Below are positions 41,613 through 49,390 of a DNA stretch of 64,000 bases, one piece after another. Under the pieces are notes generated by a model that saw nothing but the letters and a program-made list of their open reading frames with translations, was not told the DNA's origin and ran no database searches. The number at the start of each line of letters is the position of its first letter. The stretch's first letter is position 1. Source of the stretch: Gordonibacter sp. Marseille-P4307. GTDB taxonomy: Bacteria > Actinomycetota > Coriobacteriia > Coriobacteriales > Eggerthellaceae. Position numbers and translations under genes: made by a program. The DNA is taken from NCBI RefSeq assembly GCF_900604965.1, contig NZ_UWPD01000001.1, positions 1,070,642-1,134,641 of the forward strand, in the 5' to 3' direction.

Positions 41613-42413
41613 GTGATCGTAGAAACCCTCTCCACGTTTCCCTTCATGTACGAGTCGGTCATGGGCTCGTCTATGATGAAGCGCGCCCAAGAAAAGGGAA
41701 TCATGCAGTTCGCCGCATACGATCTGCGTGACTGGACGCACGACCGCCATCGCACGACCGACGACGATCCGTACGGCGGGGGGGCGGGTCTCGTCATGAA
41801 GTGCGAGCCTATCTTCGAGGCTTACGACGCCTTATGCGGCCGAGGGCCGTCAGCCGCCCTCACAGGTTTCGAACAGCCCGCAACCGGGCCGAGTCCGCGC
41901 TTCTGCCAGACGCCGCCCCCCAAAACCGTGTTCCTCACGCCGTGCGGGCGTCGTTTCGACGATGCGCTGGCCACCGAGCTTTCCCGCGAAAAGCGGCTGC
42001 TGTTCATATGCGGCCACTACGAGGGCATCGACCAGAGGGCGTATCGGCTGGCCGACTACGAGGTGTCTCTGGGCGATTACGTGCTTACCAGCGGAGAGCT
42101 CGCGTCCATGGTGGTCATCGATGCGGTGGTGCGCAAACTGGACGGGGTTTTGGGAGCGGACAACGGCGCGGTTGACGAGAGCTTCGTGAACGGCCTGCTC
42201 GAGCCTCCTCAGTACACGCGCCCTGCGGTCTTTCGGGGCGAAGCGGTGCCCGAGGTTCTTCTATCGGGAAACCACGCCCTCATCGATTCGTGGCGGCGCG
42301 AGCAGAGCCTGCTTCGCACGGCGCGGCTGCGCCCCGATCTTCTCGGAGAGGCGGACCTGAGCGCCTGCGAAAGGGAATTTATCGAGAGATGTCGCATCGC
42401 AGACGAAGGATAG
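41613..42413 (+). CDS. trmD: tRNA (guanine-37-N1)-methyltransferase
   Basis: Methylates G37 of tRNAs, preventing frameshifts. The 266-residue product has the knot-fold motifs DDDPYGGGAGLVMK, FICGHYEGIDQRAYRLADYEVSLGDYVL in pieces, and GNHALIDSWRREQSL. The start is GTG at 41613 with AAGGAT upstream. Between about residues 70 and 100 it has extra sequence (GRGPSAALTGFEQPATG, PSPRFCQTPPPKT) compared with E. coli TrmD. The usual following gene rplS is not here but at 57313. Confidence 0.96.
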   Translation: MIVETLSTFPFMYESVMGSSMMKRAQEKGIMQFAAYDLRDWTHDRHRTTDDDPYGGGAGLVMKCEPIFEAYDALCGRGPSAALTGFEQPATGPSPRFCQTPPPKTVFLTPCGRRFDDALATELSREKRLLFICGHYEGIDQRAYRLADYEVSLGDYVLTSGELASMVVIDAVVRKLDGVLGADNGAVDESFVNGLLEPPQYTRPAVFRGEAVPEVLLSGNHALIDSWRREQSLLRTARLRPDLLGEADLSACEREFIERCRIADEG

Positions 42414-42491
42414 CCTGATCGCGGTATCATGGCTCGGTGAACTGTTTCGGCGCTTAAGCGCCCTGCTCTTGCAAGAAAGGTGCGGTTGTCG

Positions 42492-43061
42492 ATGGACCTC
42501 GGGCAACATGCCGAACCTCGCTCTTCGGGCGCGGCTCGGTCGATAGTGCGCAACATAGCGACCATTGCCTTTGTGTTCGTGTTGGCTTGGGCGCTGCGAA
42601 CCTTTGTGTTCCAGCCCTACAAGATCCCCTCGGGCTCGATGGAAAGCACCGTCATGACGGGTGATTTTCTGGTGTCCGAGAAAGTGTCGTACTATTTTCG
42701 CGATCCCGAGCAAGGGGATATCGTCACCTTCTACGATCCCGCTTTCTCGGGCGACGTGCGCACGCTGCTCAAGCGCGTCATCGCCACCGAAGGCCAGACG
42801 GTCGATCTGGTCGATGGCGTCGTTTACGTGGACGGCAAGCCCCTGTCCGAGCTCTATACCGGTGGCAAGCCCAGCTATCCGCTTGAAAATTCCAGCATCT
42901 CGTTTCCCTACACGGTGCCCGAGGGTTCGCTGTGGGTTATGGGGGACAATCGCACCAACTCGCAGGATTCCCGCTGGTTCGGTGCGGTTAGCAAGGAGCG
43001 CGTCACCGGGCGCGCCGTCGTTATCTTCTGGCCCGTTTCCGACATCGGGTCGCTCGCCTAG
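42492..43061 (+). CDS. lepB: Signal peptidase I
   Basis: Cleaves signal peptides on the outer face of the membrane. The 189-residue product has one N-terminal membrane segment (about residues 20-40), the catalytic Ser49 in IPSGSMEST, the catalytic Lys94 in LLKRVIATEG and the GDNRTNSQDSR box. The ATG at 42492 is chosen; a TTG two codons earlier is better spaced behind AAGAAAGG and could be the true start. A TATCAT at about 42425 and an inverted repeat GGCGCTTAAGCGCC lie upstream. Confidence 0.94.
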   Translation: MDLGQHAEPRSSGAARSIVRNIATIAFVFVLAWALRTFVFQPYKIPSGSMESTVMTGDFLVSEKVSYYFRDPEQGDIVTFYDPAFSGDVRTLLKRVIATEGQTVDLVDGVVYVDGKPLSELYTGGKPSYPLENSSISFPYTVPEGSLWVMGDNRTNSQDSRWFGAVSKERVTGRAVVIFWPVSDIGSLA

Positions 43062-43097
43062 CCGTCGTTTGGCCCGTATCAGCAGAGAAGGAGAGAT

Positions 43098-44054
43098 ATG
43101 CCCACCGATCCTAAGGCTTTGAAGCCGCAGTCCGATCTCGCGCCGACGTTCCAAGACGTCATTATGAATCTGCAGCGCTACTGGTCGTCGTGCGGATGCG
43201 TTATCCTGCAACCCTATGACAACGAGGTGGGTGCGGGAACGAATGCGCCCGCCACGACGCTGCGCTCTCTCGGCCCCGACACGTGGCGAACGGCCTACGT
43301 GCAGGGATGCCGCCGTCCTACCGACGGCCGCTACGGCGAGAACCCGAATCGCACCCAGCACTACTTCCAGTTCCAGGTTCTCATGAAGCCCTCTCCCGAC
43401 AACATCCAGGATCTGTATCTGGGATCGCTGCGGGCCATCGGCATCGACACCGACGTGCACGACGTGCGCTTCGTCGAGGACGATTGGGAAAGCCCGACGC
43501 TCGGTGCGTGGGGCTTGGGCTGGGAAGTGTGGATCGACGGCATGGAAGTCACCCAGTTCACCTACTTCCAGCAGGTGGGCGGCTTCGAGTGCAGTCCCGT
43601 TCCCGTCGAGATCGCCTACGGTCTCGAACGTCTGACCATGTACATCCAAGGCGTCGACAACATGTTCGACATCGTATGGGCGCGCGGCGACGACGGTGTT
43701 ACCTTTACCTACGGAGACGTGTATTTGGAAAACGAACGCCAGTACTCGCGCTATAACTTCGAGGTGGCCGATACCGAGTTTTTGTTCGACGAGTTCAACG
43801 AGCGCGAGTCCGAATGCCTGCGCACGCTCGAGGCGGGTCTGCCCCTTCCCGCCTACGATAGCGTTCTGAAGTGCTGCCATGCCTTCAACCTGCTCGACGC
43901 GCGCGGGGTGATCTCTGCGACCGAGCGCATGGCCTACATCCTGCGCGTGCGGACCATCGCCAAGGCCGTGTGCGCCAGCTATATGAAGCATGTGTGCGGT
44001 ATCGAGGTTGAAGACGATGCCGCCGATTCGAGGGAGGAGGCCGGAAATGAGTAA
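43098..44054 (+). CDS. glyQ: Glycyl-tRNA synthetase alpha subunit
   Basis: Catalytic subunit of the heterotetrameric glycyl-tRNA synthetase. The 318-residue product has [52 protein letters not shown] and the class II motif region [17 protein letters not shown]. The ATG at 43098 follows AGAAGGAGAG. It overlaps glyS by eight bases. Many actinobacteria use the single-chain enzyme instead, so this is informative for lineage. Confidence 0.97.
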   Translation: MPTDPKALKPQSDLAPTFQDVIMNLQRYWSSCGCVILQPYDNEVGAGTNAPATTLRSLGPDTWRTAYVQGCRRPTDGRYGENPNRTQHYFQFQVLMKPSPDNIQDLYLGSLRAIGIDTDVHDVRFVEDDWESPTLGAWGLGWEVWIDGMEVTQFTYFQQVGGFECSPVPVEIAYGLERLTMYIQGVDNMFDIVWARGDDGVTFTYGDVYLENERQYSRYNFEVADTEFLFDEFNERESECLRTLEAGLPLPAYDSVLKCCHAFNLLDARGVISATERMAYILRVRTIAKAVCASYMKHVCGIEVEDDAADSREEAGNE

Positions 44055-46137
44055 CCTGAAGACGCTCGCGTTTGAAATCGGCACCGAAGAGATTCCGGCG
44101 TTCGACCTGCATGCGGCGACCGACCAGCTGGGCAAGCTGATGGCGCAGCTGCTCGATGCAGCCAAGGTGCCCCATGGAGCGATCGAGGCGTACTCGACGC
44201 CCCGCCGTCTGGCCGTCATCGTCTCGGACGTGGCCGACCGGACCGAGGCGGTGGACGAGGAGTACCGCGGTCCTGCGGCGCGCATCGGTATCGACGCCGA
44301 GGGCCACTACACCAAAGCGGCGCTGGGATTTGCTCGCGGCAAGGGAGTGACCGCCGACGACCTGGAGGTTCGCTCCGAAAACGGAGTGGATTACCTGTAC
44401 GCCACCAAGCATATCGAAGCCGCTTCCACCAAGGGGCTCATCGGCGATGTTCTGGCCTCGGTGTTCGAGAAGCTCTCCTGGCCCAAGTCGTGCCGCTGGG
44501 CTTGCCGTACGGAATCGTTCTCGCGTCCGGTTCGCTGGATCGTCGCCCTTCTGGGTGACGAGATCGTACCCGTGAGCTTTGCGGGAGTCGACTCGGGGCG
44601 GCATACCTGGGGTCATCGCGTTTTGTCGCCGGGTGCGCACAAGGTGGATAACGCCGACAGCCTGATCGATACCGTTCGTTCGCTGAAGATCGTGGCAAGC
44701 GAGGTCGAGCGCGAGGCCATCATCCGCGACGGGGTTGCGCGCATCGAACGGGAAACGGGCTGCACCGCCGAGCTTCCCGCGAAAACGCTGCTCGAAGTGG
44801 TTAATCTGTCCGAGGCGCCCTCTGTTTTGTGCGGAACCTTCGACGAAGAGTTCCTGCGCGTACCCGAAGAGATCATCGTGGACGCGATGCTCATGCACCA
44901 GCGCTATTTCCCGCTCTACGACGGAGAAGGGAAGCTTACGAATCGCTTCATCGTGGTGTCCAACGGCGATCCGGCCCATTCCGCCGTGGTGATCGACGGC
45001 AACGAGCGCGTGGTGCGCGCCCGTTTGGACGACGCCAAGTTCTTCTACGAGGAAGATCTGAAAAAGCCGCTCGAGTTTTACGTCGGGGGGCTCGAGGCCG
45101 TGGTGTTCCAAGAGCAGCTGGGAAGCACCCACGCGAAGGCGCTGCGCATCGAGCGCATCGCGGGCGATTTGGCGCGTGCGGCGGGTCTGGGCTCCGAGGA
45201 GGTGCGCGATTGCCGGCGCGCCGGCCTTTTGTGCAAGGCCGACCTGGTTACGAACGCGGTTGTCGAGTTCACCAGCGTCCAGGGCGTCATGGGCGGCTAC
45301 TACGCGGAGGCTTCCGGCGAGGGGGCTGTCGTGGCCGGTGCCATCAGAGACCACTATCGTCCGCGCTTCTCCGGTGATGCGCTGCCCGAAACGACGGTGG
45401 GCAAGGTGGTCGCGGCTGCCGACAAGCTCGATACCATCTGCGGGCTGTTCTCGGTGGGTCAGGGTCCCACAGGATCGTCCGATCCGTTCGCTCTGCGCCG
45501 CAGTGCCATCGGCATTCTGGCCATCATGGAGTCCGGGGTCGAGTTCTCGTTGGTGGAGGCTGTCGAGCGAGCGCTTTCCGCCTTTTCGACCGACGGCGTC
45601 TCCTTCGATGCCGCATCCGTGCGCGACGAAGTGGTCGAGTTCTTCGTGACGCGCGCGCGTGTGATGCTGCGCGACGAAGGCTGCGCTTCCGATACCATCG
45701 AGGCCGTCTTGGCCGCTGGGATCGAAGAGCCGCGCATCCTCATGATCCGTGCGCGCGCGCTCGAGGCCGCGCGTCGCGAGCAAGGAGAGGCGTTCGCGGA
45801 TCTTGCGATCGCCTATGCCCGCGCGAACAATCTGCGCGACCCCGAGGCGGGCGTCGCCGTGGACGATCGGCTGCTCTCCGATGAGGAGCGCGCGGTCGTA
45901 GAGGCGGTTGCCCTCGCCGACGTCGAGGTGGCATCGGCTCTTTCGCGTCACGACTACGCCGCCGCCCTTGCACAGCTTTCGTCTCTGAGGGCGCCGATCG
46001 ATGCGTTCTTCGAGAAGACGCGCATCATGGACGACGATCTTTCCCTGCGCGCGAATCATCTTGCGGTGCTCAACCGCTTCGTTTCGGTATTCGCGCATGT
46101 CGCCGACTTCGGCAAGATGGCGAAATCGGGTAAGTAG
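44047..46137 (+). CDS. glyS: Glycyl-tRNA synthetase beta subunit
   Basis: Beta subunit that binds tRNA and corresponds in part to the anticodon-recognition module. The 696-residue product opens [16 protein letters not shown], has [20 protein letters not shown] and [21 protein letters not shown], and an HD-like region in the middle, ending [15 protein letters not shown]. An earlier in-frame ATG is inside glyQ; the ATG at 44047 after GGAGGCCGG is chosen and overlaps the glyQ stop by eight bases. Confidence 0.96.
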   Translation: MSNLKTLAFEIGTEEIPAFDLHAATDQLGKLMAQLLDAAKVPHGAIEAYSTPRRLAVIVSDVADRTEAVDEEYRGPAARIGIDAEGHYTKAALGFARGKGVTADDLEVRSENGVDYLYATKHIEAASTKGLIGDVLASVFEKLSWPKSCRWACRTESFSRPVRWIVALLGDEIVPVSFAGVDSGRHTWGHRVLSPGAHKVDNADSLIDTVRSLKIVASEVEREAIIRDGVARIERETGCTAELPAKTLLEVVNLSEAPSVLCGTFDEEFLRVPEEIIVDAMLMHQRYFPLYDGEGKLTNRFIVVSNGDPAHSAVVIDGNERVVRARLDDAKFFYEEDLKKPLEFYVGGLEAVVFQEQLGSTHAKALRIERIAGDLARAAGLGSEEVRDCRRAGLLCKADLVTNAVVEFTSVQGVMGGYYAEASGEGAVVAGAIRDHYRPRFSGDALPETTVGKVVAAADKLDTICGLFSVGQGPTGSSDPFALRRSAIGILAIMESGVEFSLVEAVERALSAFSTDGVSFDAASVRDEVVEFFVTRARVMLRDEGCASDTIEAVLAAGIEEPRILMIRARALEAARREQGEAFADLAIAYARANNLRDPEAGVAVDDRLLSDEERAVVEAVALADVEVASALSRHDYAAALAQLSSLRAPIDAFFEKTRIMDDDLSLRANHLAVLNRFVSVFAHVADFGKMAKSGK

Positions 46138-46158
46138 CTTTCGAAAAGGGGGGGGCGC

Positions 46159-47040
46159 ATGCTGGAGACGGAGATGTACGCCGCGCATGGTGGATTTCCG
46201 ACGATATACGTGGTCAGCGATTCGGTTGGTCTGACGGGTCAGTCCATCGCGCGCGCCGCGGCGGTTCAGTTCGGCATCGAAGCCCCCCACGTCGAAGTGC
46301 TCTCGAAGGTTCGCTCGTTCGAGCAGATCCGGTCTTTCCTGGAAGAGCATGTATCTCGGGGGGTCCAGCGTGACGGGAATGACCGCCTGCTGCTGTTCTA
46401 CACGCTGGTGACGAACGAATTGGCCGATAAGCTGTGCACATACGTGGCCGAACACCCCAATATCGTCGCCGTCGATATCATGACGCCGGCGCTTAAGGCG
46501 ATCGCCTCGATGACGGGACTCGCTCCTTCCCAGCTTCCCGGAAAGCTGCATGTGGCCAACCAGCAGTACTTCAGCCGCATCGAAGCGGTCGAGTTCACCA
46601 TCGCCCACGACGATGGGCGCAATCCCCACGAACTTGCCAAGGCCGATATCGTGCTTCTGGGGGTTTCGCGCTCGTCGAAGACGCCTTTGTCGATTTACCT
46701 TTCCCAGCAGGGGTTCAAGGTGGCCAACGTTCCGCTCGACATGCATACCGAGCCGCCGAAAGAGATATACGACGTCGATCCTACTCGTCTGTTCGGTTTG
46801 ATGACCACGCCCGATGTGCTGGTCGATATCCGCAAGCGCCGTCTGGGAAACGCCTGCAGCGTAGCGGGAAGCTACGCCGATCCCGAGTACGTGTACGACG
46901 ATTTGGAGCGCGCCCGCGCGCTCATGCGCAAGCTGGGCTGCATCGTCGTTCATACGGAGCGCCGTGCCGTCGAGGAGACTGCCCAGGAGATCCTGGCCCA
47001 TTTCGCACGCAATCATCCCGATATGCTGGGGTACCGCTAA
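46159..47040 (+). CDS. Pyruvate phosphate dikinase regulatory protein (DUF299)
   Basis: A bifunctional kinase/pyrophosphorylase that inactivates pyruvate phosphate dikinase by ADP-dependent phosphorylation of an active-site Thr and reverses it with phosphate. The 293-residue product has the family's TIYVVSDSVGLTGQSIARAA start, IVAVDIMTPALKAIASM and the P-loop-like GVSRSSKTPLSIYL. The ATG at 46159 follows AAAGGGGGGG. The target PPDK is encoded 2.3 kb downstream (49391-52102), which favours PPDK over PEP synthase as partner. Confidence 0.92.
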   Translation: MLETEMYAAHGGFPTIYVVSDSVGLTGQSIARAAAVQFGIEAPHVEVLSKVRSFEQIRSFLEEHVSRGVQRDGNDRLLLFYTLVTNELADKLCTYVAEHPNIVAVDIMTPALKAIASMTGLAPSQLPGKLHVANQQYFSRIEAVEFTIAHDDGRNPHELAKADIVLLGVSRSSKTPLSIYLSQQGFKVANVPLDMHTEPPKEIYDVDPTRLFGLMTTPDVLVDIRKRRLGNACSVAGSYADPEYVYDDLERARALMRKLGCIVVHTERRAVEETAQEILAHFARNHPDMLGYR

Positions 47041-47120
47041 GCCGTTCGACGCGTTCGGTCCGCGTGCGGAACGTATGCGGCTTCGAATCGAGTGCCCGTT
47101 GGACAGGAGGAGGATCCTCG

Positions 47121-48299
47121 TTGAGGTTGGCGGTGATCGGCGGTGGCGCTGCGGGGTTCTTTTTGGCGGTCAATGCGGCGCAGGCCGCTTCTAGTCTCGA
47201 GGTCGTTGTGTTCGAGCAGCGAGATCGTGTGCTGTCGAAGCTCGAGGCTTCAGGTGGCGGCCGTTGCAACTGCACCAATACGTTCGCTGGCGTGAAGGAC
47301 CTCAAAACGGTCTATCCGCGGGGGTCGAATCTGATCAAAAGCCAGTTCAAACGATTCGGGCCCCAGGATGCCTTCGCTTGGTTCGAGGGTCGCGGCGTTC
47401 CCCTCATGATTACGGCAGACCAGCGGGTGTTTCCCCGCGCGCAGGATAGCCGTGCGGTTTCGGGTTGCCTGAAAACCGAAGCCGAAAGGCTTCGGATCCG
47501 CGTTCGGACGGGATGTCGGATCGATCGGCCCGAATCGCTTCTTCGCGACGGGGGAGGGGATTTCGATTTCGTCGCCGTCACGATCGGGGGAACCCCTGGT
47601 GCTCGGGGGTGCGTTCCGAGTCTTTTCGCGTTCAAGCTTGCGGGTGGCGCGCCCGACGGTCTCGCCGGCGTTTCGGTACCCGAGGTCGTCGCATCCATTC
47701 CGGCATCGAAGCTCTCGGCGCGCGGCGCGCTTCTCGTGACCCACGAAGGCTTCAGCGGGCCCGCTATTCTGAAGCTCTCCAGCTACGCCGCTCGAGAGCT
47801 TGCGAGCTGCGCGTATCGGTTCGATCTAAGGGTGAACTGGACGGGCGGGCGCAATTACGACGAGGTTTCGGGTTTGCTGCGAGACCTTGCGCGCGCTCAT
47901 GCGAGAAAAGCGGTGCCGAACGCTTCCCCCTTCGGCTTGCCGAGCCGTCTGTGGGCGCACGCGGTCTCGCGCGCAACGGCGTGCGGGGAGGCGTCCATCG
48001 CGGGCAAGCGGTATGCTGACCTGTCGAAGCGGGACTTCGCTCGACTGACCGAAGTTCTTACGAACGATGTGTACGCGGTGTCCGGCCGTGCGCGCCATAA
48101 GGACGAGTTCGTGACGTGCGGAGGGGTACCGCTGGACTCCATCGACAAAACGACGATGGAGTCCAAGCAGACACCCGGTCTGTTCTATGCCGGCGAAGTG
48201 CTCGATATCGACGGAATCACCGGGGGGTTCAACTTTCAGGCTGCGTGGACGACCGCCTACGCAGCGGCCACGGCCATCGCGCGGCGTGCAGGTATGTAG
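47121..48299 (+). CDS. HI0933-family FAD-dependent oxidoreductase (BaiN-like)
   Basis: A 392-residue flavoprotein of the HI0933/YhiN family, a group that includes the BaiN proteins linked to bile-acid reduction in clostridia; most members are uncharacterised. The FAD site is AVIGGGAAGFFLAVNAA, followed by KLEASGGGRCNCTNT, VTHEGFSGPAILKLSSYA, and ending GLFYAGEVLDIDGITGGFNFQAAW. The start is taken as TTG at 47121, behind AGGAGGAGGA. Cys residues in GGGRCNCTN are typical. No partner gene is evident beside it. Confidence 0.88.
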   Translation: MRLAVIGGGAAGFFLAVNAAQAASSLEVVVFEQRDRVLSKLEASGGGRCNCTNTFAGVKDLKTVYPRGSNLIKSQFKRFGPQDAFAWFEGRGVPLMITADQRVFPRAQDSRAVSGCLKTEAERLRIRVRTGCRIDRPESLLRDGGGDFDFVAVTIGGTPGARGCVPSLFAFKLAGGAPDGLAGVSVPEVVASIPASKLSARGALLVTHEGFSGPAILKLSSYAARELASCAYRFDLRVNWTGGRNYDEVSGLLRDLARAHARKAVPNASPFGLPSRLWAHAVSRATACGEASIAGKRYADLSKRDFARLTEVLTNDVYAVSGRARHKDEFVTCGGVPLDSIDKTTMESKQTPGLFYAGEVLDIDGITGGFNFQAAWTTAYAAATAIARRAGM

Positions 48300-48333
48300 G
48301 CGCGCATCTCGCCGGATCTGCTTTTCGCAGACG

Positions 48334-48657
48334 TTACGCAAGCGGGAGGGTGAGCGTGAACGTCGTCCCTCCGTCGTGCGAACTGGGGACCGACAGGGTG
48401 TCCCCGTGAGCTTTAGCGGTTTCCTTCGCAATGGAAAGCCCCAGGCCGTATCCTGCTGCGTCTCCGCCGCGCGCCTTGTCGGTTCGGTGGAATCGATCGA
48501 ATACGCGCTCGAGATCTCCCGGTTCGATATACGAGCCGGAGTTGTTGACCGATAGAACGGCCCTGCCGTTTGCGCTGGAGAGCCCGATGAGGACGCGTCC
48601 GCCCGTCTCGATGTACTTGCAAGCGTTCTCGATGAGCGTTGCAATCGATTTCCCAAG
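48334..48657 (-). pseudogene. Sensor histidine kinase, C-terminal remnant
   Basis: Only the ATPase domain of a two-component sensor kinase remains. The N-box LIENACKYIETGG, a degenerate G1 region (VNNSGSYIEPGDLERVFDRF) and G2 GYGLGLSIAKETAKAHGD are intact, with the natural end TFTLTLPLA and stop at 48334. Homology stops abruptly near 48657, before any dimerisation/phosphoacceptor His, membrane or sensor region. The short open frame continues to 48687 but with unrelated residues. No response regulator is nearby. The abrupt end meets the Cthe_2159-type fragment on the other strand within a few bases. Confidence 0.8.
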
Positions 48658-48658
48658 A

Positions 48659-49192
48659 CAGGTGTTCGTCACGCTTGCAGACGGCACTCAGAACTCTTTG
48701 GCGGATTCGTCGCCCGCGGTTGCCGACGCCGCGGGGGACGTTCTTGGCGCGGCGCTGTACAGTACCGCCGACCTCACGCTGCGGGGGACGGGGGCGCTTT
48801 CGGTTGCAGGTTCGTGCAACGACGGCATCAAGTCGAAAGACGACCTGGTGATCATCGGGGGAACGTATACCGTGAGCTCGGTGGGAGACGCTCTGGTCGG
48901 CAAGGATTGCGTCAAGATCGGCGGCGGCTCCTTCACGCTGATGTCAGGCAAGGACGGCGTCGCGTCATCCAACGAAGACGACGCCGATCGCGGATTCGTC
49001 AGCATCGATGTCGGCTCTTTCTCGATCGATGCTGACGATGACGGCGTACATGCCGAGTGCGGGCTGTCGGTGTCGGGTGGTACGGTGGATGTGGTGTCCA
49101 GCATCGAGGGCCTTGAGGGGCAGTCAATATCCGTGAGTGGCGGGGGGGTGTCCATCGTTTCGAGCGACGACGGCATTGTAGCGGGTGCTTGA
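48659..49192 (+). pseudogene. Cthe_2159-type carbohydrate-binding beta-helix protein, internal remnant
   Basis: About 176 codons of a Cthe_2159-type (pectate-binding-like beta-helix) protein. Repeated strands typical of the family are seen: ALYSTADLTLRGTGALSVAG, CNDGIKSKDDLVIIGG, then DGVASSNEDDADRGFVSID, DDGVHAECGLSVSGG, SIEGLEGQSISVSGG and SSDDGIVAGA before a stop. The signal peptide and N-terminus are missing, and the stop comes where the family would continue. In the same frame the open reading extends upstream to 48431, but that part is antisense to the kinase remnant. Both ends are truncated, so it is called a pseudogene. Confidence 0.78.
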
Positions 49193-49390
49193 CGGGCGAG
49201 CGCCGCATCGGAACCAATGTGGCGCTATCGCATGTGCGAGCCGTGTTTTTCCTTGAGAGATGCCAGCCGTTTACCGTTTGGAGCATCCGAATCGAGGGCG
49301 ACTTCGTTACTGCTGCGTTAACATGTTGGCGTTCGTGGGCATACGCCCAAGACGCGTAAGAACAAGTGAATCAGTGCTAAGGAGAACAAG

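Noticed and set aside
43885-47016. A 1043-codon open frame on the minus strand
   Set aside because: It runs antisense to the end of glyQ, all of glyS and the PPDK regulator, all well supported; low-complexity His/Arg-rich translation is typical of a shadow.
48431-48658. The first 77 codons of the plus-strand open frame that leads into the Cthe_2159-type fragment
   Set aside because: They are antisense to the kinase ATPase domain, whose motifs are clear, and show no family resemblance themselves.
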